DNA of 64,000 nucleotides. Source: Rhodamnia argentea. Its lineage: Eukaryota; Streptophyta; Magnoliopsida; Myrtales; Myrtaceae. Positions within the stretch are counted from its first letter, which is position 1. Each line of letters opens with the position of its first letter. The notes under the pieces were generated by a model that saw nothing but the letters and a program-made list of their open reading frames with translations, did not search any database and was not told where the DNA came from. A program made the position numbers and the translations under genes. Positions 51,388-62,200 of this stretch are shown one piece after another. The DNA lies in contig NC_063155.1 in NCBI RefSeq assembly GCF_020921035.1, forward strand, positions 23,491,294 to 23,555,293. Direction: 5' to 3'.

Positions 51388-51684
51388 TCAATCGGAATGC
51401 GAGTCGTGGCGGTAGTCATCGTAATCGACGGGGGTTTCGCTGCCGTCGGAGTCGGAGTCATCGGAGGCGTAAGAGTAAGAGTAGTAGGAGTCGGGTGGGG
51501 CCACGCAGAGGAAGGTCCAGATGAAGAGCGCGAGACGACCCAATTGATGGAGAGGGAAGCAGCAGACGAGATCCAGCAGCTGGCGGCTGCTCACCCGCTC
51601 CGCGACCGGAATGCAGGCCGCGCTTTGCCACATGTGGGCGGATTCGTGGGCGACTCTCAGTATCATCACGCCATTGAACACCAT
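51388..51684 (-). CDS. Conserved small plant protein, function unknown (98 aa)
   Basis: Single-exon frame for a 98-aa protein. It starts MVFNGVMILRVAHESAHMWQ and continues through PVAERVSSRQLLDLVCC and FPLHQLGRLALFIWTFLC, a hydrophobic stretch of about 17 residues at 46-62 that could be a membrane helix. The tail (residues 65-98) is rich in Ser, Asp and Tyr, with SDDSDSDGSE and a His/Asp end. I believe uncharacterised plant proteins share this layout, but I cannot name a family. The ATG at 51684 was chosen because the 50 codons upstream look like leader (Arg/Thr-rich, no conserved feel). Role and location unknown; a small membrane-tethered protein with an acidic cytosolic tail is an inference. 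Confidence 0.72.
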   Translation of the reverse strand: MVFNGVMILRVAHESAHMWQSAACIPVAERVSSRQLLDLVCCFPLHQLGRLALFIWTFLCVAPPDSYYSYSYASDDSDSDGSETPVDYDDYRHDSHSD

Positions 51685-51981
51685 TTCTTGGTTCGTTTTT
51701 TCTGCCTGGGATTCTGTTGTCAGAATCGTCGAATCTGTCCGAGAAGTGGTGGGACTGTGTCGGAAATTCCTGATGAATCTTCGAGGTCGGATTGGATTGT
51801 ACCTCTCTCTGTCTCTTGCTCCCAAGAAAGTCAATTTTGAGCTTGGTCTGTCTGCATTGGGGTTCTTGGAAAGTCTCGGTTATAATTTACTAATTAAAAG
51901 TAATGAAAGTCATCATATGTATCGTCTATAAAAAATTAATAACTACAATTGTCTAAAATTATAGTTACCTGCAAAACGATT

Positions 51982-52344
51982 TTTTAAAATGGGTTAACAT
52001 CACGAAAAATTCTAAACTGATACACCTGTGACAAATTTTTCCTTCGTTAAATTGGGATAGTACCTTGAAAAATCTCAAATTAATACAATTGTGATAAATA
52101 TAGGATGAAAATCCCAAACCGGTACACTCATGAACTTCCATATATCATCCAACTTAGCAATTTAACGATTAGATTTAATGAAAACTAACGTATGGTAAAT
52201 TTGTCATGGGTGTGCCGGTTTGGGATAAATCTGTCACAAGTGTGTCGGTTTAAGATTTTTTGTGGTAAAAAAAAAATAATCAGAGATAGATTTGTCACAG
52301 GTGTATCGGTTTGGGATTTTCCGTAGTATTAACCCTTTTAAAAT
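51982..52344. mobile_element. MITE with perfect 9-bp target duplication (Mutator-like)
   Basis: The element 51991-52335 (345 bp) starts GGGTTAACATCACGAAAAAT and its opposite end reads GGGTTAATACTACGGAAAAT. The inverted arms continue through GATACACCTGTGACAAAT for about 45 bp. It is flanked by TTTTAAAAT at 51982-51990 and 52336-52344. A 9-bp duplication is the mark of Mutator-type transposition. No coding capacity. Related copies: 28588-29263 and 36467-36922. Confidence 0.85.
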
Positions 52345-53309
52345 TCATATCCATAATTAATCTTATCACACTATCAATTAATTTGTCTTTTCCTAAATGA
52401 TTTTCTTGCTCTCGTGTTATTTTATAACCATATATTCTGAAATACATTTTATTTAGTTTTTTTTGCTATGTGTTTGCGTGTATCTTTTAGTAACGTTTCA
52501 TCATTTTCCAACCTCGCCTCGAAGTTTCTGCGTCAAAGAGCTTCTAAAAGATGTCGTGATAAACGGGAAGTACAATACCTTAGGACAAATTGTAATCCCA
52601 GAAATATTTGATTTGGCAACCCATAAATTAATTAGATTTTGCTCAATTAACCCATCTATGTGTCGATCTGTAGTAACCAAACTTTCAAGGAGCTGAAATT
52701 CAACACAAACCGCAAGACAATGCCCTCGATTTCGAGTAATTATTTCAAGCGGTTCCCTTGATTATGTATGGTTGTCTGTCAACAACTTCATAGACAGTAG
52801 ACGTCATATTGTTTAAGTTGTAAGGAATGTCGTATCCCATCAGTTACATTTTCGTTCGTTCATTGAACAAGAAATTTACTCAATATTCTTGTTACTTCAA
52901 TATAATTTAACTTTCTCTAGATCAATATATAGATTTCATGTCCCTTTTTTTGAGAAAATCAAGGAAAACCATAATTTTGGGTTAGACTCTATGTTTCCCT
53001 GGTATCAATCACTTTAAATAAAGTGCAGAATCCCAATCAAATATTCACAGAAATACCTGGAATTGACGAATGACTTTTCTCGTTTCCTTCGATATGTGGA
53101 CTCAAAGAGGACTTCCTAAGGCCGATCCTCCTAGAAGTCGATGAAAATCGACAATACAATTTGACTTTACACTCCTCAATTGTTATCATGAGCGAAAATT
53201 TATCTCCTTAATATCTCATAAACATTGCTCGATAGCATGTGTATCTAATATGTTTATTAGAATGTCTCGTAGTAAACGATGTATCTCCTAGTCAAATGTT
53301 GTCCAACGA
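52345..53309. other. Intergenic, AT-rich, no gene recognised
   Basis: Nothing conserved seen. Confidence 0.5.
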
Positions 53310-53772
53310 TGTTGCTCGAGGGAAATTACCGCAAGAGTCATAAACTTATTATATATCGGTCAATTCAATGTTAAATATTTTAATTTGGCCAATTTAATTC
53401 TGAATCTTTTGACAGTTTGCTAATTTAATCCTTTCGGTCAATTTTGATAAAAAATCGCTTACCTAGTGGCCTAGGGTTGGAAAAGAAAAAGAATAAAAAG
53501 GAAAGAAAAGAATAAAAGAGAAGAAAAAGAAAAAATATATATAAAAATTCGATTTTCTTTTTAAAAATTGCAGAAATTGTCCAGTTAACGTTGGAATTGC
53601 CACATTAGACGACCGATATTCACATCAACATTTTTGGTCAAAATTGACCGGAAGGATTATATTGACAAATGGTCAAAAGTTTAGGACTATATTGACCAAA
53701 TTAAAAGGTTTAGTACTAAATTGACCACCGTAAAATTATAATTTTTTGTTGGTAATTATCCCCTGTTGCTCA
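53310..53772. mobile_element. Foldback-like MITE with 9-bp target duplication
   Basis: Element 53319-53763 (445 bp). The left arm (AGGGAAATTACC, then GGTCAATT, TTAATTTGGCCAATTTAATT, CGGTCAATTTTGA) is repeated inverted on the right (GGGGATAATTACC, GGTCAATTTAG, TTAATTTGGTCAATATAGT, CGGTCAATTTTGACC). The arms are over 130 bp each, with a purine-rich centre. Flanks TGTTGCTCG (53310-53318) and TGTTGCTCA (53764-53772) match 8 of 9. Confidence 0.8.
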
Positions 53773-55642
53773 TGCACGTTGAATAGAAATTGGGGGGGCC
53801 AAAACTTGTCGAAAGAAATGTAGGGCAACTGGTAATACAAATCTAATAATTAATCACATGGAATTATATAAAATGAAACTATATTTTGTTCGTAAACATC
53901 TCAAGAACAGTTTGTCACAGCCAAGCCAATTAAACCAACTATAACCTATATTGAGATTCTTTTTTTATTATTATTAGTGATAAAATAGGAAGGGATGACT
54001 CGTGCAATCATCCCTATGAATCTTACCATAAAGTTTTTCGACCCGTTAGGAAATGTCCGACTTGAGCCATAACCACTCAATCACCTAATTAATTTGTAAA
54101 AATTCATCAGTATCGCATGAAACTCGAGGACCATTGTAATCACATGGTTCTACTCAATGTACAGTATGTACCACCAGGCATTAGGTACAAGATTTGAGTC
54201 GCCACTCCTCTCATTTCAAAGAGTTTTCTCTTTTTGAGTAAAATTCCAAACCACGACAAAAAGTTCATTGCATGCTGTAAACATCTTTTGGAGAAATTAG
54301 CAAAAGAGCCCTTGTTGTTCCTACAGGTGAGTGCTACGGAGCATGCGGATGTCCCCTACATCCATCGACAAAAAGGCAATTTAATAAAGCCTACACTTCA
54401 CCTTTTTTTTTTTTTTGGCCAAATTTCATTGCACTAAGTTTGGTCCTTTACTGGTTTTGACAACGATGTGATCTCCAAATTTCAAGTGTCGCCTACCTCG
54501 CTTCTTTTGATGTCCTACCTGATTCAGATGTTAAATTTCGAGGACTGCGTCTATGTTAATAAATATGGTACATTCGGAGGTGGGAATCCAAAACCCTCTT
54601 AACCCGTGGCGACAAAATAATCACGCGATTTTTTCTATTTCATTCTAATTAGGATGCTCGAAATAATTAAAGGTCGCATAACCTTTTCGATCTTCAATAG
54701 AGGGGGAAACAAAAAACTAAGTTATGCAATATCAAATTTGCCTTGTTAGCTACTGCTGAATTCTACCCCAAACGCAAAAAATCATGGAAAATTTAAGTAG
54801 TGGTTGCAATCACCTTTCTTTAGGGTCCACCTTGGATTTTCGGGGGTGGGGAAGCTCACAAGAGGAAGAATGAATTAAACAAGAAGAAAACGAAACTTGC
54901 ATTAGGAAGAAGGCCTTAGATAATCACATCTTTCTTTGTCTTGAAGTGGAGGTTTTTAGATTGCTTTGGCCCAAATCTTCTTAGGCATAAACTTGAGAGA
55001 CTTGATGTTCCAAGGCCATTATGATGGATAAAGCACAAATGTGAGGCAAAGTTGGAAGCTTTAATGGCTAATCATTCGCATAAAGATGACTTTTGCCATA
55101 TGCCTCTTTTGCATCCGTCAATGCTTCACGTGGCTTACGAATCCAGCACCGAAAACCAATTTATCGAGATAAGCTGGAGAATTACCAAAAAAAAGTTTTA
55201 AACTTCTTGCAATTGTACCAGTTCAGTTTTCGAAATGCACTTTGTTCTATGTATTCAATAAGTATTGCATGACTAGATAAATCAACGAGGAAATCCTTTT
55301 TTTTTTTTTTTTTGCCAATGCAGTTCTAAACTTTTTACATTTGTCTCAATTCAATCAATCTGAATAATTTTGGTCAAAAATTGCCGACGTTGAAGCTAAT
55401 CATCCTACATGGTACATCTTTATTAATATTTTAAAAAAATTGATTTTTTATGATTTTTATTTATTTTTATTTTTTTGCACTAAAGGCCGGCGAGGTTGTC
55501 GGGATCTAAGATAAGCAAAATTGAAATAGATTTAGGACCCTAAGATAAGCAAATCCCATCAATCGTTAAAGTATCCAACCGGGCACTAAGGGGAAAGAGT
55601 ACAGTCTTTTGTCTTTAGTTTATAGTAAGAAATGGAGAAATT
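53773..55642. other. Intergenic, with a probable MITE remnant at 55.18-55.52 kb
   Basis: No gene recognised. 55179-55520 starts GAGAATTACCAAAAAAAAG and shares the CAATTCAATC..ATTTTGGTCAAAAATTG layout of the 37977-38355 and 53319-53763 elements, but its right end is not clear. A poly(T) tract with GGCC lies at 54403-54418. Confidence 0.45.
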
Positions 55643-55695
55643 TCAAATAAGGACTTTTTTTTTTTTTTTTTTTTGGTCATATCAAATAAGGACTT
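55643..55695 (-). mobile_element. Poly(A)-tail micro-insertion with 14-bp target duplication
   Basis: TCAAATAAGGACTT occurs at 55643-55656 and 55682-55695. The insert is a T run followed by GGTCATA; on the minus strand this reads TATGACC plus poly(A). Same end as the insertion at 6120-6148. Confidence 0.7.
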
Positions 55696-56717
55696 GAAAC
55701 AAGCAAAAGTTGAACCGGACGACACCAATGTGTAACCGAATGTTTATACTGCCGCTTATGCAATTTCTGTTCTTGAAGGCAGACAAAAAAAAATGAAACA
55801 TTTTTAGAGAATGATTATGATTCGTGAGACATTTGCAGGATTGATTGGCATCGGCAAATGGGAATGCTGCTGGGTTCAAGAACGAGGACGAACGACTCGC
55901 GCATCATGTAACGTCGCCCTTTCTCTCTCCTCTCTCTTCTTGGTTATCATGAGGAAAAAGTTCTAGAAACCCACACCTGAAGAAATGATGCCATTGCATG
56001 CTGGTTGGTAAAAATTTTTCCTTTTCAGAAAAGCAACTTTTTAATCCAAAAGTTGTCGTCGGCAAAGTATGGGAATGGCAATCTTTACTGTGTTGGTATT
56101 TCTTCTGGGGAGGTATTAACAGTCTACGTCATCCAATTGCGGACAGTTGTCTTGTTCTTTCCCTCCCTGATCTTCCATTGTCCCCTCTCTATCTCTCTCT
56201 CTCGACTTCCCAGCTGTAGTTTCCTTCTTTTTGTTCTTTCTTGACCTCGCCACTTCCGGGTTGGAGATGGGTTTCTTCCAGTTTCAGCTTTGATGATGGA
56301 GTGGAGTGTCCAAACAAAGAGGGTAGCATTGTTATCTTCCACAGGGTTAAACCGATTGCCTCCAAAGTTTCCACCATTGTAGATCAGAGCAGGGCACCGA
56401 CAGTCCTACGAAATTAAGGTTGTTCAGCAGGAGAACAACCATCTGATTTTATTTTCCTTGGAAAATGAAAGCTCTCTTTTTTCTCCTTTGAACTTGGTTT
56501 TGCTTCTGGTGATGATCTCCCAATTTGGGTGTTCTGAGCAATTTACATTCAATGTTCTGCTTCTTAGCTTCTCTCCCCCACCCTTGCGCAAATCTTGAAA
56601 TTCTACAGATTTCCAGTTCCTCCTCCAATCTTCTTTTTCCTCCTCTTTACTTGTGCAGAAGTAGTGTGGGTTGACACATGTTTTTGATTACCAGAGCAGT
56701 GAATTTTTGGCTTTTTG

Positions 56718-58029
56718 ATGAGGTTTTTGTTTTGCAAATTACATTGCCCTTTCATCTGCTTCTGCAAACCTGCTCCTCATATTTACACACCGGGACCACT
56801 GAAATTGGAAAGTGCCCCTCATGTCCCTCCTTCCACAGTTGTCTCTGTCCCTGATGCTTCTCATCAGTTGTCTGCTCAGACCAATGAGGTCAAGCATGAT
56901 GAGCGGCGGCAGCAACATCAACAAGGCGAAGTTGGTAATTGCGTCAAGAGTAGTCTCAAGAAGGCAACTTTGGAGACCAAAGAGTCGAGGAAAAAGCAAG
57001 TCCAATGGATGGATTTCATGGGGAAAGAACTTTCTGAGGTCAGAGAATTTGAGTCAAGGTTTGCACTTTTGCCTTCCTGATCTTTTATTGAAGATGTTAC
57101 GGATGTGAGTGGTTAATTTTCACTCTGTTCTCCAGGATTGCTCGATTAGCTGTATGACATATTGTACATAAACCGAGAAGGATCTCACTTTCTCTAGAGC
57201 AGTCTCATGTTTGTTTACTAGAATGTGAGGACATTCCCAACAGGAAACATTAGAGTGGCCATCAAGTACTAGGTTGGACTTTCTGTGACACGGTACAGGA
57301 GTTGTCTAAGGGAGCAAGAGTTGTGAGAGAGATCATTGATTATTTACTTTCACTGAGTTGAGAAAATGGGATCATTGTGCTGAGGATGAGCAGCAGTTCC
57401 AATTTAATTTCCTAATTTGGGACTTCCGGAGACGATGAACGAGCAAATACAAAGTTAATCATAGAGATAGGCCTTGAACTGCTTAAATTTGTTTCTGAAA
57501 ATGGTCCTTTTCCAACATAGTATGATAAATCCTAGCCTGCAGAAGAAATTGATCGTAGCAACTTGCTCGAATGCCAAGAGAAAGTCCTCTTATCTAGGAA
57601 AAGAGGAGAGAGCAAGAGCGTGACACGAGAATAGGTCTTATTTAGCAGCTATCTCATGCAGAGGCAGACAGGTAGAATGTATAATACATGTTGGATTGAA
57701 GGTATATGCTTAAGGGCTTCCTGATATACATTGCTAAAATCGTCGACATCCAAGCATTTCCGCTTCTTTCCACTGTCTTTTGCCGGAGATGATCGATCTA
57801 AATTCTATGGGTGTAGGTCAAGGTCACGATGGCTTTGCCAGTTTTTCTTTTAACTGTCTCGCTGCAATCTGCATTGCCAATTCTACTTAAGAGTCTCTGT
57901 TTGTGTTATTTCCAGGGAAATGCATCAAATCTGATTGTTCATGCATTTTCTGTTTCCTCGCGCAGTGAAATACACGACAACTACAAAGATGCAGAGACAA
58001 ATAGAGGCTGCGTCTGTGTCATTCTTTGA
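56718..58029 (+). CDS. Plant protein of unknown function with Cys-rich N-terminus and C-terminal CaaX box
   Basis: Two-exon gene (56718-57058 and 57966-58029, GT..AG intron of 907 bases) for a 134-aa protein. The ATG at 56718 starts MRFLFCKLHCPFICFCKPAP, with four Cys in the first 16 residues. Next come HIYTPGPLKLE and HVPPSTVVSV, a Gln/Asn-rich linker, and a conserved-looking block SSLKKATLETKESRKKQVQW followed by MDFMGKELSEVREFES. The last exon ends NRGCVCVIL. CVIL is a CaaX box with Leu, predicted for geranylgeranylation, and the N-terminal Cys could be palmitoylated; a membrane-surface protein is therefore inferred. I recall plant homologues with the same start and the same CVCVIL end but no known function. 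The splice join restores the Ser-Ser-Glu reading expected in the family. Confidence 0.82.
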
Positions 58030-58859
58030 TCAGACCGGAGAGATGAAAGAACAGTTTGCGCTTCTCGTCTCCACATTGTGTCCACCTGCATCGGTGAGCT
58101 AGACAGTTCTCTGCATCGATATCGACTTCCTGATCGAGTACCTCCATCAATTGCAGCAATTCCGGCTCCGGATTCGACACTTCATTATGTTGAATCAATC
58201 TTGCAGATCTAGGCACTTGATCCACGAAAGTGCATCTGAAGTATCGTTTGAAGCCAACTAAAAGACATATACAAGAAGAGGGATTCATACCATAGAAATT
58301 CACTTTTCCTTGATCTGAGAATCAGACAATGTTTCCTCGTTTCGCCACCATCAGTTACATGTTGCGTTTCCAAGGTTAGGATGCAGGGGTTCATCTTGAT
58401 GTTCTTTCTATCGTGGCAGCCCAAAAATTTTCACTGAGAAAATGGGAACAAGAGACTTAGATTCATCCATTACATAATCAGCTCCTTCTAAAAAATACAT
58501 GTAGCCACGGAAAACATACTGCTGCCCAACTTAGTACAGCAATGTCTCACCTGGAGGCAGCAGACTCGATTACTACATTTCGAGTGCACGGCTGTGAGTG
58601 CCGGTAAAACCCGAATCGCAAATCGGGCAAGTTTAATCGAGTAATTTCCTTCTTGAGCCGCATAAGTCGAGTCGCTTTATTTACAAAATTTCAGGTTTTT
58701 GCCTATCTTCAATTCGGCATGCCCTTTGTTCATATCTAGCTTGGAGATGTTCATGTGACTTACGTAATATTGTCAATACGTGGACATCATTCAAGTCAAG
58801 TCTCCCACCTTTGACTCCCAAAAGCATCTACGAAACAAAGATTTATAAGTAATTCTAAA
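58030..58859. other. 3' flank of the CaaX gene and intergenic DNA
   Basis: No gene recognised. Ends at the presumed 3' end of the copia LTR, whose exact edge is not visible. Confidence 0.45.
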
Positions 58860-59299
58860 GACCGAACGTCCCAATTATACGTTTTCAAATAAAATTATGT
58901 ATAATTAGAACCGAATGCGGAAACGTAAGGAATTTTTACTTACCTCTAACCATTGATGAAGACAATTGACAAATCGGAATTCGCGGAGCTTTGTGTGATT
59001 GATGACAAGTGCCTCTAGCCAATTGTCCTCTCTATACGACGGAATGTGTTATTTGTAGAAACGTACGTTCTGAATGAACATTGGAATGGAAACTGACGAT
59101 TAGAGGGTTTAGCTTGGATGACCATTTTATATTCTTCCATTTGCACCCCTTCGGATAACGTCGTCCATCAAAATGTTATTGTAATTTTTGGGTGTCGTAA
59201 CTCTTGGGCGAGAACAGTTATCACTTAAGTTAACGCGATCAATAAACATTAATGAAATAATCAAATGTGGGATCACATTATCTATAATGTATTGTAACA
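58860..59299 (-). repeat. 3' LTR of the right-hand copia element
   Basis: On the minus strand a purine tract (AAGTGGGAGAA) is followed at 59299 by TGTTACAAT, the start of an LTR. The sequence then continues as non-coding DNA to about 58860. The inner edge is good; the outer edge is a guess because the matching 5' LTR lies outside the window. Confidence 0.6.
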
Positions 59300-62200
59300 T
59301 TCTCCCACTTGATCCCAACATTTCATCAAACGAAATATTGAACTAAATTCACAAAAACTTCATGCTGAAGACAAAGCACACGAATCATGGCGATATGTTC
59401 TCTTAGAATGAGTAGTATCTTCCATGTATCACAATGCACTTTATCTCATCTAAATCAGCCCATATGTGATAATATGACTTAATGAATAAACCCTATATTT
59501 ATGATATGTATACTTAATGAATAAACTTGAAGTTTATTCCAAGTCAAAGATTACTATTTTTCTTAGAATAAATGAATGTGTACACCAGGATTGAGAAAAA
59601 AATATCATAAATAAATAAGAGTTTCACTAATTCGTCCATATGAATAAAAATTACATGATAAGATCTATTCCCATCATAACCACATGATCCTTGTATCTCA
59701 TTGGTGGCATGCCTTTAGTATAAGGATCAGCTAACATCAATTCAATGCTAATGTGTTCTATGATCACTTTTTTTTTTTCCTTAATACGTTCCCTTATGAC
59801 TAAATACATAATGTCGATGTGCTTGCTTCGACTACCACTCTTGTGGTTTTTAGCCGTGAAAACTGCAGTTGAATTGTCACAAAACATCATTAATGGCCTA
59901 GCAATGGAATCCACAACTTTAAGTCCCGAAATGAAACTCTTCAACCACATACCATGCGAGGTGGCCTCAAAATAAAAAACGAACTCAACCTCTATAGTGG
60001 AAGTAGCAACTAAGGTCTGCTTCGCACTCCTCCATGATACGGCTTCGCCAGCAAATATAAAGATGTATGTAGATGTTAATTTTCGAGAATAAACGCAACT
60101 AGCAAAGTCCGAATCCGAATAACCAACTATCTCTAGGTTATCAGTCCGCCTATACATAAGCATGTAACATTTTGTACCTTGAAGGTACCTCATCACCTTC
60201 TTTGCAGCTCTCCAGTGGTCAATAGCTGGATTACTTTGATATCTTCCCAACATTCCCACAGTGAATGCAATGCCAGGTCGAGTGCAAACTTAAGCATACA
60301 ATGAACTTTCGACAGCAGAAGCATATGTAATATTTTTCATTTGTTCCCTTTCTCAATCATTCCTCGGGTACTTGTTCAAATTGAACTTATCACACTTCAC
60401 AATAGATGCTGTACTTGATGAACAATCTTTCATCCGAAATCTTTCTAAAACTTTATTGATATAGGTTTCTTGAGACAGTCCTAAAATGCCTTGAGTCCTA
60501 TCCCTATGAATCTTGATGCCAATGAAATAAGATGCCGCGTCCATATCCTTCACGTCAAAACTGTTAGAAAGAAATTATTTAACCCAATGTAGCAACCCCT
60601 TATCATTGGTTGCAAGTAAAATATCATCCACATACAGCACAAGGAAACAAATTTTGCTCCCACCGACCTTTTGGTATATATATTGATCCATGACATTTTC
60701 TACAAAATCGAATGAAGAGATGACACTATGAAACCTTAAGTACCATTGATGAGATGCTTGTTTCAAGCCATATATAGATTTCTTAAGCTTGCATACCAAA
60801 TGCTCATCATTACAAGAGGAGAATCCCTCTAGTTGTTTCAAGTAAACCTCCTCCTCTAGCTCTCTATTGAGAAACGCTATTTTCACATCCATTTGATGCA
60901 ATACCATGTCAAAATGGGCAATCGATGCCAAAATGATATGAAAAAAAAAATCTTTCTTAGATATCGGAGAAAAAATCTTCGTGTAATCGATTCCCTACTT
61001 TTGAGTGAATCCCTTGGCAATGAGTCTGGCTTTATATTTCTCAATGTTGCCCACCGAGTCCTTCTTAGTTTTAAAGACCCATCAACTGAATAGATGAATT
61101 CTATGACAGATTACGTTAGATGCCATAGAATTCATCTATTCCTTCATGGCATTGTACCACAAATCGGATTTATCCCAATTCATGGCTTGTGAAAATATTT
61201 CAAGATCATTCTCGGCTCCTTCATTCTTGCGAATACACAACGTAATCACTAGGAATTACTGATTTCTTCATTCTAGTAGATCTTCTTAATATTGCATCGA
61301 TGTTCTCCTAGGAAACATGTCGTTCAACTAGTTATTCAACAGTTTCTGGTAATTCTTGAACAATCGGATCTACTAGATCAATAACAGTGTGTCGTGGAGT
61401 CTCAATGATTCCGGTTCGACTTGAGGGGCGTTATTAACAACAAGCAATCTAGTACTCGATGTAGAAGGTTGAACATCCGAATGATTTTTCTAAAGAACAA
61501 GGTTTCCTGATCAATCGATCCAACTAATCAAGTTATTTTCAAGAAACTTCACGTTTCTCGATTCCACGAATCTAGTGGTATGAGATGGATAATAAAATCT
61601 ATATCCCTTGGACTTTTCGGCTTATTCAACAAAATATCCACTTATAGTCCTTGGGTCTAACTTCTTTTTCTTTGGATTGTAGACTCTTAATTCAAACGAA
61701 CACCCCCAAACTCGTATATGTCGCAAACTCGATTTTCAACTTTTGAATAACTTAAAAAGTGTCTTTAGGATAGCCTTGGTCGCAACTCGATTCAATATAT
61801 AAGCTATTGTCTTAAGAGCTTCAGTCCATAGGGACTTAGGAAGTTTGGAACTGCTAAGCATACTCTGCACCATGTCCAAGAAAATTCAGTTTCTTCTTTA
61901 CGCTACACCGTTTTGGTCCGGAGACCTAGGCATGGTGTATTAGGAAACTATCCCATGCTCTTGAAGAAACTTCGCAAATGGACTAGGTACTTGTCCATCT
62001 TCAATGTATCTACCATAATATTCTCTAGTTTTGTCTGATCTCACGATTTTAATTTGCTTACCGCATTGTTTCTCTACTTCGACTTTGAATACCTTAAAGG
62101 CATATAAGGCTTCGTGCTTATTATGAAGTAAGTAGAGATACATGAAACGCGAGTAATCATTTATGAAGGTGATGAAATATTTCTAACCATGTAAGTCCAT

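Noticed and set aside
51343..51840. 165-codon plus-strand frame
   Set aside because: Antisense to the conserved-looking 98-aa protein gene; its residues show no recognisable motif.
54403..54418. Fifth poly(A) tail scar (T run followed by GGCC)
   Set aside because: No flanking direct repeat could be found.
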